Source: Gammaproteobacteria bacterium
GTDB lineage: Bacteria > Pseudomonadota > Gammaproteobacteria > JAJRRL01
DNA length: 32,402 nucleotides
Assembly: GCA_024279495.1 (NCBI GenBank)
Contig: JAJRRL010000001.1
Span: 1-32,402 of the forward strand
Direction: 5' to 3'
Shown here: piece after piece, positions 25,372 through 32,402 of the stretch
How the letters are laid out: the number at the start of each line of letters is the position of its first letter
Position numbering within the stretch: the stretch's first letter is position 1
Program-made: the position numbers and the translations under genes
The notes under the pieces: model-generated
The model's input: the letters and a program-made list of their open reading frames with translations, nothing else
What the model was told of the DNA's origin: nothing
Databases searched by the model: none

Positions 25372-25776
25372 ATGTTAAAAAAACCAGACGTTACGTATGA
25401 ATTCCATCATTTAGGGATTCCAACTACCGAAAAAAAGCCAGGTGAGTACTATTCAAGTAAGTTTGATCTATGGTCTGCAGATGTTGAAGACAGTCAAATC
25501 AATGCCCAGTTTCATAGGTTCGGTCCAAATACATCCTTGCATCCCCTAATGGCTCAATACCCTCATGTTGGCTTTAAAGTGAATGATATTGAAAAAGCTA
25601 TTGATGGTGAAGAAGTCATCATGGATATATACGAACCCATCCCCGGTTACAAGGCAGCGATGATCAATGATGCAGGAATACCTGTCGAATTCGTGCAAAC
25701 TGATTTAAGCGATGAAGAGCTCTATGCTAGGGCAAAGTCGGGGCAATCAGTCGTACGTGATATTAAAACAGATTAA
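25372..25776 (+). CDS. VOC/glyoxalase-like protein
   Basis: A 134-residue protein with the look of one vicinal-oxygen-chelate unit: HHLGIPTT near the start with a potential metal-binding His, a mid-protein PHVGFKVNDIEKAIDGEE segment, and a late GIPVEFVQTD with a Glu in the position of a metal ligand. Such proteins act on small molecules (isomerases, dioxygenases, thiol transferases) or bind drugs; which applies here is unknown. AAAGGAGG lies about eight bases before the ATG. It is followed after 12 bases by the DUF924 gene, so they form a transcription unit. Confidence 0.75.
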   Translation: MLKKPDVTYEFHHLGIPTTEKKPGEYYSSKFDLWSADVEDSQINAQFHRFGPNTSLHPLMAQYPHVGFKVNDIEKAIDGEEVIMDIYEPIPGYKAAMINDAGIPVEFVQTDLSDEELYARAKSGQSVVRDIKTD

Positions 25777-25788
25777 AAGGAGGTGCTT

Positions 25789-26325
25789 ATGTCTGCGGAC
25801 GTTTTATTTTTTTGGTTCGAAGAGCTCACACCAAAGCAATGGTATGTTAAAGATCCTGAGCTCGATCAGTTAATTAAAGATCGTTTTTATTCTCTGCATG
25901 AAAAAGCAGTTCAAGGAGAGCTTTGGGCTTGGAGAGAGACTGCTAAAGGGCGCTTAGCTGAAGTTATTATCTTAGATCAGTTTTCTCGAAACATGTTTCG
26001 TGATACACCTCAAGCCTTTACGTATGACCCTATAGCCTTGGTTTTGAGTCAAGAAGCCATTAGCCTAGGCCTAGATGAAACTCTCTCTTTGCAAGAAAAG
26101 CAGTTTCTTTACATGCCGTTTATGCATAGTGAATCTGCTGTCATCCATGCCGAAGCTGTCAAGCTCTTTTCTTTACCTGGCTTGGAATACAACTTAGAGT
26201 TCGAAAGAAAACACAAAGAGATCATCGAGCAATTTGCCCGATACCCCCACAGAAATCAAATCTTGGGGCGCAAACCAAGCAAAGAAGAAAGTCAGTTTTT
26301 AGAGCAGGGTGGCGCTACTTTTTAA
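25789..26325 (+). CDS. DUF924 family protein
   Basis: A 178-residue helical protein of the DUF924 family, whose function is unknown; the fold is related to tetratricopeptide repeats. Landmarks are VLFFWFEELTPKQWY at the start, AEVIILDQFSRNMFRDTPQAF, the QFLYMPFMHSES block and the C-terminal RYPHRNQILGRKPSKEE. A strong AAGGAGG (25777-25783) precedes the ATG at 25789; the GTG at 25783 lies inside that site and is rejected. It starts 12 bases after the VOC-like gene. Confidence 0.88.
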   Translation: MSADVLFFWFEELTPKQWYVKDPELDQLIKDRFYSLHEKAVQGELWAWRETAKGRLAEVIILDQFSRNMFRDTPQAFTYDPIALVLSQEAISLGLDETLSLQEKQFLYMPFMHSESAVIHAEAVKLFSLPGLEYNLEFERKHKEIIEQFARYPHRNQILGRKPSKEESQFLEQGGATF

Positions 26326-26361
26326 TACGTCACGAATAAGTGACAACATGGAGAAAACACA

Positions 26362-26853
26362 ATGCAAAAAGGGAAAGCCGAATTACCCGCACTTATTCTG
26401 CTAGGAATCACAGAGCGAACTAACAATAAAAATGAAATGGATCCTGAAAAAGGTATTATTGGTAAAACGCTTGCAAGATATTTTGGTGAGCAGTTAAGTG
26501 GGCAAATAGCTCATCGTTCCAACCCAGGAATCACTTACTGTGTTTATACTAACTTTGAAAGCGATGAACACGGTGAGTATACCTACTTCATAGGTGAAGC
26601 AGTTGATTCAGTAGAGGGGCAAGATTTAGATACCTTCACAGCCTTAAGCATTCCCGCTAGCCAGTATCAAACATTCACAACAGAACCTGGCAAAATGCCC
26701 GGGGTAGTCATTTCTGCTTGGCAAGATATTTGGAGTATGGGCGAGAGTGATTTTGATGGTAGGCGAAGCTATGTTGCTGACTTTGAAGTTTACGATGAAA
26801 GAGCCACAGATCCTAACAATAGCATTGTCGATATTTATATTGGCATTGTGTAG
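26362..26853 (+). CDS. GyrI-like / AraC effector-binding domain protein
   Basis: A 163-residue stand-alone small-molecule binding domain of the GyrI-like type, as found at the end of many AraC and MerR regulators and alone in proteins such as E. coli GyrI or YdeE. Supporting features: LILLGITERT near the start, GITYCVYTNFESDEHGEYTY, FTALSIPASQYQTFTT and the C-terminal YVADFEVYDER followed by VDIYIGI. There is no DNA-binding domain, so it is not itself a classical regulator. GGAG lies nine bases before the ATG. It is the last gene of the SDR-led run and ends four bases before the stop of the hydrolase-like paralog on the other strand. Confidence 0.85.
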   Translation: MQKGKAELPALILLGITERTNNKNEMDPEKGIIGKTLARYFGEQLSGQIAHRSNPGITYCVYTNFESDEHGEYTYFIGEAVDSVEGQDLDTFTALSIPASQYQTFTTEPGKMPGVVISAWQDIWSMGESDFDGRRSYVADFEVYDERATDPNNSIVDIYIGIV

Positions 26854-26857
26854 CTTT

Positions 26858-28519
26858 CTATTCTTTAGTTAGCGTGCTCGCTTCAGATTGCTTGTCAGGA
26901 GAGGGGCCTGGCTTTAAGAGCGTCCAATAGCGAGAGTGATTTTCTTCTGCTTTCAAGGATAAGACAACCACCCCAGCAATTGTTGCCAGTGCTATCAGCG
27001 AAAGAAGCAGACCGTATGTTAGCTGCGCACTCTGAGCGCAGGTGTTAAGTAAAAAACCTGCATAAAAAGCGGCGGACGAACCACCTATTGCGGTTATTGT
27101 AGAAGCACTTACCAAAGCAGAAAACGCCGGTTTTTTACGTTTAATGCATAGCTTATCTGCTACTGATGGGGGGTTGAGTTTTAAACGATTCTCAGTTAAT
27201 TCCTTGCGTATATTTTGTAGCATCCGACCTTTATGAGGCAGGGGAAGGGTTCTCAGCATGTATTGAACAAGCCCTATAATTTTATGATACAAAGCGATGT
27301 TAGTTAGCTTTAGCTCCTTGCACTGGCTGTCTAATACAAGCCTATCTATTTTTTTCAAACAATCGTGTATTGTATTTTTAGTTTTTTGAGAGGGGTCACT
27401 CCCTTCTATGTTTAGCCTGACAATAGCATCAATTTCCACAATAAAAGAGGCTACATTCGGTTTCTTAAAAATTGCATTCAGTAATTGTGGCGGGATATTT
27501 CTTTCTTTTTCATACCGACGACTAAGCGCGTACAGAGCCATTTGATGAACATAATCCGTGACCATTTCGCTTCTCTTTTCTGAGAAAAAAGAACCTATTC
27601 GATCAGCGAGTATTTCTTTCTGTGTCTCAGGGGGAAGCACGTCTTTAAACGACAAGTCGCCGTGCAACTCATGGGTTAATACCTCAGGAATTGGGACTGT
27701 TCGTGTTTTTGCAACATTTGGGGTGTTATTGACTAGCTCTGTGACAACGCCACACTTGAAGAGAAATTTCTCCAGCTCTGCTATCACAATATCGTTAGTC
27801 ATTGCTAAATGATGAGGGCGATATGTCTTGAAGTAGCTATGGTTTTTAGCCTTGGAAAGCATTTGACGAAAGAAAATATTTTGCGCAAAGAAGAGATCGC
27901 TCCTATAAGTGCCCACGGAGACAATTAATTCCATTAGGTGAGCATATTTTATTAAATCAGCATTTTTCTTATACTCAGACCCGTCTGTAGCGGCTTGTCT
28001 TAAGGTATTGCCAGGAACTGGATCTTGCGCAAAGGCATGCATGGGTACAGCCAGCTCATCAAGCCATCTAACAGCTGCAGAACAAGTAACGGCACCGCGG
28101 CTATAGCCAGACATCACAATTTTTGTAACGTCGACGACGACATCATCTCCCGCCAACTCTTCAGGCTCTATTCTGATGCTATTGCCGAAGAGCCGCTTCA
28201 GCTCTCCAATGCTGAGGGTCGCTTTTTTATCAGAGCCTGGAGTAAAACAACGTCTTAGCTTTTCTGATATCACGTCTAAATTAGGATCGATATCACCGCC
28301 AAAACGTCTACCACCAATCCGATGGTCATGGCAGCCTTCAAAATAGACACGAAGGCAATTAGGGCTCATTTTAAATTTATGCTCGTATTTGAAGCGTCGC
28401 AAGCAGGCAGGGCCACCGGAGCCTCCACGAAACCAGACGGGAGAGCCTGTTCCACCGAAATAAAAGAAGGCGATTTTTTCTACTCTGTTTACTCTGCTAG
28501 GGTTTTCCGGCCTACTCAT
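26858..28519 (-). CDS. Hydrolase-like protein with C-terminal membrane hairpin, paralog 2
   Basis: This 553-residue paralog of the protein at 11524-13230 shares FFYFGGTG, YFEGC, IGGRR, DPNLDVI, GYSRGAV, AQDPVPG and a downstream RPHHLAM in the same order and spacing. Here the nucleophile elbow is a full GxSxG (G138-Y-S140-R-G), so S140 is the likely catalytic serine of an alpha/beta hydrolase related to the DUF2235 type. A long helical middle follows. Two hydrophobic segments near 470-495 and 500-525 separate it from a polar tail rich in Ser, Lys and Glu. The start has only a weak GAG upstream. There is no N-terminal signal peptide. A lipase or effector role is inference. Confidence 0.7.
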   Translation of the reverse strand: MSRPENPSRVNRVEKIAFFYFGGTGSPVWFRGGSGGPACLRRFKYEHKFKMSPNCLRVYFEGCHDHRIGGRRFGGDIDPNLDVISEKLRRCFTPGSDKKATLSIGELKRLFGNSIRIEPEELAGDDVVVDVTKIVMSGYSRGAVTCSAAVRWLDELAVPMHAFAQDPVPGNTLRQAATDGSEYKKNADLIKYAHLMELIVSVGTYRSDLFFAQNIFFRQMLSKAKNHSYFKTYRPHHLAMTNDIVIAELEKFLFKCGVVTELVNNTPNVAKTRTVPIPEVLTHELHGDLSFKDVLPPETQKEILADRIGSFFSEKRSEMVTDYVHQMALYALSRRYEKERNIPPQLLNAIFKKPNVASFIVEIDAIVRLNIEGSDPSQKTKNTIHDCLKKIDRLVLDSQCKELKLTNIALYHKIIGLVQYMLRTLPLPHKGRMLQNIRKELTENRLKLNPPSVADKLCIKRKKPAFSALVSASTITAIGGSSAAFYAGFLLNTCAQSAQLTYGLLLSLIALATIAGVVVLSLKAEENHSRYWTLLKPGPSPDKQSEASTLTKE

Positions 28520-28831
28520 AAGGTTCTCGTGATTAAACTATAACTATAAGAGGTGAATTGTATCAAATTCGGACAGGAAAGCAAGCGCCTTAAATAAATC
28601 TTCGGAGAAAGGCTTCAATATGCTGAGCTTACCGAAACATTGATTAAAAACGCTCACTAAGTGGGACATCATTTTTTCTCCACTATTGAGTATTTTTAAT
28701 TTTCTCTATTACTAAAGAATACGTATTTATACCTATAGATAATGAGTAGTGAAAATGATACGTTATAAACTGTCCATCTATTGAGCCTGAACCAAATCAG
28801 CTTCAGGGCTTAAAGCGGAGAGTTTACAGCC
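28520..28831. other. Gene-free AT-rich divergent region
   Basis: This 312-base stretch separates the hydrolase paralog from the LuxR-type gene. It is AT-rich, with the 10-base palindrome AATACGTATT at 28718-28727 and TATA-like boxes near 28730-28770, but no well-spaced -35/-10 pair. TTGAGT (28686-28691) with TATTAC (28707-28712) is a weak candidate for the LuxR promoter. I see no small gene or RNA here. Confidence 0.5.
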
Positions 28832-29647
28832 ATGAATCTCGCTCCTAGAAAACGACATATACTGTACGAATCCTCCAGGGATATTCGAGACATCGCGGAG
28901 CCCTTAGAAACCTATCTGGGCATCAAAGAATTTACGTATGAAAAAATTTATAATAACAACTTTAAGATTAAACTGACTAATCAGCCAGAATGGCTGTCTT
29001 ACTTTTATGAGAATGACTTTCATCTGTTTGGCGACGATACAATCGACGCGTTATCGTCGACAGTGAATTTAACATCTAATTTGAAAATCATGAATAATGA
29101 TAGAAGTATTTTTGATCCTTGCAGAGATCTATTTGGAATAGGTGAGGGGGTTCTTTTAATAGATTTCTTCGACACCTACCGGGAGTTATATTGGTTTACA
29201 TCTGACCACATAGATAAAAGAGTCATGTTTTGTGAAAAATACATAAACTTGCTAAAAGTTTTTATTAAATCATTCAAAGAGAAAGCATCTAAGATAATAA
29301 AAAGAGCTGAAGGTGATAAAATTTTGAGGCCTGCTGAAAACATATATGTACCCATTTCTTATGAGAATGCACTAGAGAACTCTGAAGATTTCTTGAAAGC
29401 AATGTCCTTGAAAAAATATACATTCCAAAAAGGAGGAGCCACACTCTCTTTAACAAGAAGAGAGTTAGAGTGTGCAGTTGGATTAATGAAAGGTAAAACA
29501 GCTAAAGAAATAGCTGCAACTCTCGCCATATCTAAACGTACGATTGAAAAACACATCGAAAATATAAAATGGAAAACTGAAACATCCTCAAAGGGAGACC
29601 TAATGCGTCTTCTGTGGGAGTTTGACGTAAATATTTATTTAACATAA
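28832..29647 (+). CDS. LuxR-type transcriptional regulator, paralog 1
   Basis: A 271-residue regulator with a C-terminal LuxR helix-turn-helix (about residues 207-262): LTRRELECAVGLMKGKTAKE, then IAATLAISKRTIEKHIENIK. The N-terminal 200 residues resemble the second LuxR-type protein in this window: the pattern F-x-Y-x-x-x-Y followed by I-x-L-(T/S)-N-x-P-x-W and a (Y/H)-E-N, and later KASKIIKRAEGDKILRP. This looks like a sensory domain of the autoinducer-binding or PAS type, though its ligand is unknown and the family is not the classical LuxI/LuxR one by eye. GGAG precedes the ATG by about 12 bases. The cupin gene starts nine bases downstream, so the two are an operon. Confidence 0.82.
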   Translation: MNLAPRKRHILYESSRDIRDIAEPLETYLGIKEFTYEKIYNNNFKIKLTNQPEWLSYFYENDFHLFGDDTIDALSSTVNLTSNLKIMNNDRSIFDPCRDLFGIGEGVLLIDFFDTYRELYWFTSDHIDKRVMFCEKYINLLKVFIKSFKEKASKIIKRAEGDKILRPAENIYVPISYENALENSEDFLKAMSLKKYTFQKGGATLSLTRRELECAVGLMKGKTAKEIAATLAISKRTIEKHIENIKWKTETSSKGDLMRLLWEFDVNIYLT

Positions 29648-29656
29648 GGATTCATG

Positions 29657-30307
29657 ATGAAAGTAGTGACCCAAAGAGAGTTAAATCTGAACGACGATAA
29701 TGCTACCTTAATTCCGATGCTCTTGGAGCGTCTTGAGGAGTTATCTAATATCGGAGGTTTTGTTCAGGTACAACCTATTGGCATGATGCGAATTTCTTTA
29801 AATAAACAAAATAACAATCAAGAAGGTTTGTTTCTACATATTTGGGCTCCTGATTTACCCATACAAGCGACAGGGGGTCCTTTTGCCCATACCCATGTGT
29901 TTGACTTAGAGAGCAAAGTAATCAGAGGTGAGATCACAGACACGACCTATACACCCATTTCAAATAAGAAGGGCAACTTTAAAATTGTAAAAGGCCTGTG
30001 CTTGCAAGACTATTGCTCCCTAGATGAAGAAATAATCGATAGGGTAGAAATGGAAGTAGAGACTGTCAGAAAAATTTCAGCCGGAACTGCTTACCGAGTA
30101 CCAAAAGGAAAGTTTCATTTAACGAATATTGGTGGAGACGGGCTGGCGATTACGATCATGAAAAAAAGCAATGTGGAAAATGCTAGTCCTTTGCTTGCTA
30201 TTCAAAATAACGTAACTCTTTCTAAAGAACACTTCGATAGAAACCAGCTAGATCAGCGCCTGGCTTGGAAAAGAGTTAAAAAGCTCATTATGAGTCTAAG
30301 GACGTAA
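29657..30307 (+). CDS. Cupin-fold protein
   Basis: This 216-residue protein shows both cupin motifs. Motif 1 is PFAHTHVFDLESKVIRG with H78, H80 and E85; motif 2 is GTAYRVPKGKFHLTN with H154. These four residues can hold a metal, so a dioxygenase, isomerase or small-molecule binding role is likely. The long spacing between motifs, about 65 residues, is more than in simple cupins and fits a thiol-dioxygenase-like layout, but no close family is recognised. AGGA (29647-29650) is six bases before the ATG at 29657; an ATG at 29654 is also possible. It follows the LuxR-type gene by nine bases and is probably its target or partner. Confidence 0.7.
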   Translation: MKVVTQRELNLNDDNATLIPMLLERLEELSNIGGFVQVQPIGMMRISLNKQNNNQEGLFLHIWAPDLPIQATGGPFAHTHVFDLESKVIRGEITDTTYTPISNKKGNFKIVKGLCLQDYCSLDEEIIDRVEMEVETVRKISAGTAYRVPKGKFHLTNIGGDGLAITIMKKSNVENASPLLAIQNNVTLSKEHFDRNQLDQRLAWKRVKKLIMSLRT

Positions 30308-30354
30308 AAGAGAGGCCCTAAAAGAAAAATATAGGTATTTTTACGAATAGACTT

Positions 30355-30368
30355 GGGAGCTCTCTCCC
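30355..30368 (+). terminator. Weak hairpin after the cupin gene
   Basis: A five-base-pair stem (GGGAG, loop CTCT, CTCCC) sits 48 bases after the cupin stop, followed by pyrimidine-rich DNA rather than a pure T run. It may partly end the LuxR-cupin transcript. Confidence 0.3.
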
Positions 30369-30431
30369 CTTACTCTATCTATATCTTATATATGTTTTTT
30401 TCTCTCTTACACGCGAAGTGGGGGTTTAATT

Positions 30432-31211
30432 ATGAACGATACTTTACACGAGCTGAGACAGTTTGAAGATATCTGCAGAGCATTGAAACAAAACACAGCT
30501 GATTCTCAAAATAAAGGAGGGTGGGTATTCTCTTTTACCTCTAAAATAAGAGAAAGTGATCGCTCATTCATCAAAACCACCTACAAAGAGGTTTTAAATT
30601 TACATCGTTTAGCTTGCGCGCAGGGTGAATTGAAGAAGAAAGACAAAGACACTTATTTGCCTGGGAAGTTCTTAAGCAAGCACATGAAATGGTTTTCGGC
30701 AGGTGTTCCCACTAAATTCTTTATAAATCGAATTATTTGCAATACATTTGCAGTGATAGCGCGAAATCAATATTTGGATCCAGTTACGTTTGATAAATTA
30801 ACATTATGTGTGGGAACATTGAAAGAACTGACGAAAGCTGTGTTTGGAACCAGTGACTTATATTTGATTGCTGACAAAATGGTTGATAAGACGATTTGTA
30901 GTCAGCAGCATCGAAATTCCCCATCATTTATAGAAAACGTAGCTCACAGAATATACTCTGATTGTGTCATCAACTTAAAGCCAAGTATGTTTTTTTCTCC
31001 AGATGAGCTTCTAAAAAGTAAAGTCTTGCATATATTGATCCCAGAATTACACAAAATGCAACATGATGCTATGAAGGCAATTTACTTTGCAGTACTAAAA
31101 AATAGATCTCTACTGACGCCTGATCATGTTCGAAAAATCAACCAATGTTTGCGATCCAGAGATAAGAAATTAAATCAGATGGCTAGAAACGTTCTGCGCT
31201 TAAATAAATAA
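30432..31211 (+). CDS. Hypothetical helical protein
   Basis: I do not recognise this 259-residue protein. It is basic, appears wholly helical, and has no signal peptide or membrane segment. The N-terminal half includes an amphipathic helix (TLHELRQFEDICRALKQ) and a Lys-rich stretch (GELKKKDKDTYLPGKF). The C-terminal half reads as helical hairpins (LIPELHKMQHDAMKAIYFA, then a Lys/Arg-rich end). A GGGGG run lies about nine bases before the ATG at 30432. It is in a 124-base gap from the cupin gene and converges on the LuxR paralog with 23 bases between stops. Its position between two regulators suggests it belongs to the same locus, but this is only context. Confidence 0.65.
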   Translation: MNDTLHELRQFEDICRALKQNTADSQNKGGWVFSFTSKIRESDRSFIKTTYKEVLNLHRLACAQGELKKKDKDTYLPGKFLSKHMKWFSAGVPTKFFINRIICNTFAVIARNQYLDPVTFDKLTLCVGTLKELTKAVFGTSDLYLIADKMVDKTICSQQHRNSPSFIENVAHRIYSDCVINLKPSMFFSPDELLKSKVLHILIPELHKMQHDAMKAIYFAVLKNRSLLTPDHVRKINQCLRSRDKKLNQMARNVLRLNK

Positions 31212-31234
31212 TAGGATTTTAAGCGGTGATTTTT

Positions 31235-32116
31235 TCACAATTCCTTTCTAAGCTCAAATGAATTTATTATGCTTGAGTTCAAGAAAAAACATATTAGTTC
31301 CGTTACATTCTTACATTTTAATTTATTTTTAGCATTCGCAATATGGCATTCAATAGTGCGCGAAGAGGAGCTAATTGAGCTCGCAATTTCTTTAGTGGAC
31401 ATCCCTTTAGAAGAGAGGGAAATGATTTCGACTTCTTTTTTAGTCAAATAAATAGAGTCCTTAACCCAGTATCTAGATATCTCAGTTTCATCTAAAAAGA
31501 AATCAAAATTAAGGCGCTGTCTTTCCGGTAAAAGCAATTTTTCTTGGTTATCAGCTATTTCTTTTGGAGGAAAGTCTGGGATTATAATTTTATTTTTGCT
31601 CGCCTCTCGGATTAACGGACCTGCCTTATCGATAAAATAGAATATAAATCTCTGTATGAAATCTTCGGCTGACTCATACAGGTGGTTTATGTTGCTGTTT
31701 TCTTTGTAGGTCGAGAAATTAAAAAATTCACAATATGCTGAATCAGGTGATTTCTTGGTTATAGTTAGTCCATGGTGCATATTAAAGAAATGTCTTGCTT
31801 CATAACCCACCCGGTTTCCCTCAGCACCCTCTTTCGCATCCCAAATGGTTTTTCCATTGCTGTATTCAGCTATTGGCTTGCAATCAAACCAGGCTTCTTT
31901 GTAAAGCTTATTTTCATGGAAGTGGATGATCCAATTTGGGTTGTTCGATAGGCAAATTCTAGACTCATCCAGGTAGACCCTTAAGTATCGAAAAGTATGA
32001 ATATCAAGCGCATGGAAAATTGGCCTGCATATTTCTAGGACATCAGAAGATGAGCTCAATGCTATATGTGAATCTTTAAAAAAAGGCATAAGAACCCCAG
32101 AGGAACGGTTTACCAT
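31235..32116 (-). CDS. LuxR-type transcriptional regulator, paralog 2
   Basis: A 293-residue regulator with a C-terminal LuxR helix-turn-helix at residues 224-279: LTKKEVEIISLSSKGMSTKE, then IASSISSSSRTIECHIANAK. The N-terminal region matches the first LuxR-type protein in order and pattern (FRYLRVY, then RICLSNNPNW and HFHEN, later KAGPLIREASKNKIIIP). Two starts are possible. The ATG at 32116 has GGTGG six bases upstream. The ATG at 32089 has GGGG five bases upstream and would fit if transcription begins just inside, since a candidate -10 box overlaps the first ATG. The promoter is covered by two palindromes, which suggests autoregulation. Confidence 0.82.
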   Translation of the reverse strand: MVNRSSGVLMPFFKDSHIALSSSSDVLEICRPIFHALDIHTFRYLRVYLDESRICLSNNPNWIIHFHENKLYKEAWFDCKPIAEYSNGKTIWDAKEGAEGNRVGYEARHFFNMHHGLTITKKSPDSAYCEFFNFSTYKENSNINHLYESAEDFIQRFIFYFIDKAGPLIREASKNKIIIPDFPPKEIADNQEKLLLPERQRLNFDFFLDETEISRYWVKDSIYLTKKEVEIISLSSKGMSTKEIASSISSSSRTIECHIANAKNKLKCKNVTELICFFLNSSIINSFELRKEL

Positions 32117-32144
32117 AGTAAACCACCAATCACGGATTGGTCAA
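32107..32144 (-). promoter_or_regulatory. Double palindrome over the promoter of LuxR paralog 2
   Basis: GGTTTAC-CATA-GTAAACC (32107-32124) and ACCAAT-CACGG-ATTGGT (32125-32141) are two perfect inverted repeats lying end to end. On the minus strand TTGACC (32139-32144) and TACTAT (32115-32120) are 18 bases apart and match the sigma-70 boxes at five and four of six positions. The first palindrome covers the -10 and the second most of the spacer and part of the -35. This is the layout of a repressor or autoregulation site. Confidence 0.5.
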
Positions 32145-32402
32145 TAGAGCACTAAGATTACTCAAGGATTCTTGTTGGGATGTTGCTCGATAATACACAT
32201 TAGGCGGCCAAGATTTATTCTTACTTAAGTTTGTTTATTCTAAATAATACACATTCTCTCAACCGCTGTGAGCCATGGAGAGCCGAAGGCGCAGGCGAAT
32301 AGTCCGCGATAGCCACGGATTTTCTATCGAGCGTAAGCGAACATAGAAAATCTTTACGTGGCGTTGAGTCACTTGAGAGACCACAGCGTAGTCAAGCCGT
32401 TA
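32117..32402. repeat. Window-end region with cruciform and right copy of the end repeat
   Basis: This gene-free stretch upstream of the LuxR paralog contains the 12-base direct repeat ATAATACACATT (32190-32201 and 32244-32255). It also has a long inverted repeat: GATTTTCTAT (32318-32327) with ATAGAAAATC (32343-32352), extended by CCACG (32313-32317) with CGTGG (32357-32361). CTCTCAA (32256-32262) and TTGAGAG (32373-32379) form a further pair, and CGCTGTG (32264-32270) with CACAGCG (32382-32388) another in crossing order. The final 26 bases equal positions 1-26. The region looks like a structured dispersed repeat. Confidence 0.6.

Noticed and set aside
1-32402. Circular plasmid or phage closed through the shared 26-bp ends
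   Set aside because: The window carries rpsO, pnp and central metabolism and no replication, partition or phage genes; a chromosomal segment between repeat copies is more likely.

Overview
The window reads as gammaproteobacterial chromosome of low-to-moderate GC. RpsO, PNPase, PutP, the leucine-degradation enzymes and a cold-shock protein are all of gammaproteobacterial type. Two ankyrin-repeat proteins, two paralogous hydrolase-like proteins with C-terminal membrane hairpins, a giant low-complexity protein and two LuxR-type regulators with a shared N-terminal domain suggest a host-associated bacterium, perhaps a Legionella/Coxiella/Berkiella relative. The lineage is inference from gene content; no marker phylogeny was run. 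No rRNA, tRNA, CRISPR array or transposase gene was recognised.

Left part (1-17011), mostly core metabolism. A repeat-like end and a small membrane protein are followed by putP (minus), then rpsO-pnp (plus) with a strong terminator and an endonuclease/exonuclease/phosphatase gene. Next comes a minus-strand leucine/isovalerate operon: ivd (liuA), mccB (liuB), methylglutaconyl-CoA hydratase (liuC) and mccA (liuD). A repeat element lies between liuC and mccA. A divergent hydrolase-like gene (11524-13230), a malic enzyme, an ankyrin protein, a small unknown protein and a voltage-gated-type channel with a degenerate selectivity filter follow.

Middle part (17108-22628): three consecutive plus-strand genes of unusual composition. 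They encode a 1075-residue acidic then Gln/Ser/Gly-rich tandem-repeat protein, a coiled-coil protein with a glycine-rich hydrophobic C-terminus, and an ankyrin-type protein with a C-terminal membrane anchor. They look like a co-transcribed surface, envelope or effector module of unknown function.

Right part (22667-32402): a cold-shock protein, a BaiN/HI0933-type flavoprotein, a plus-strand run of SDR, VOC-like, DUF924 and GyrI-like genes, and the second hydrolase-like paralog. The end of the window holds a LuxR-type regulator with a cupin gene directly downstream, an unknown helical protein, and a convergent LuxR-type paralog. The promoter of that paralog is covered by two abutting inverted repeats. 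The last 26 bases repeat the first 26, so both ends probably lie in copies of one dispersed repeat or reflect an assembly overlap.

Two groups are most worth following up: the LuxR/cupin locus with its double-palindrome promoter, and the repeat-protein cluster together with the paralogous hydrolase-like pair.
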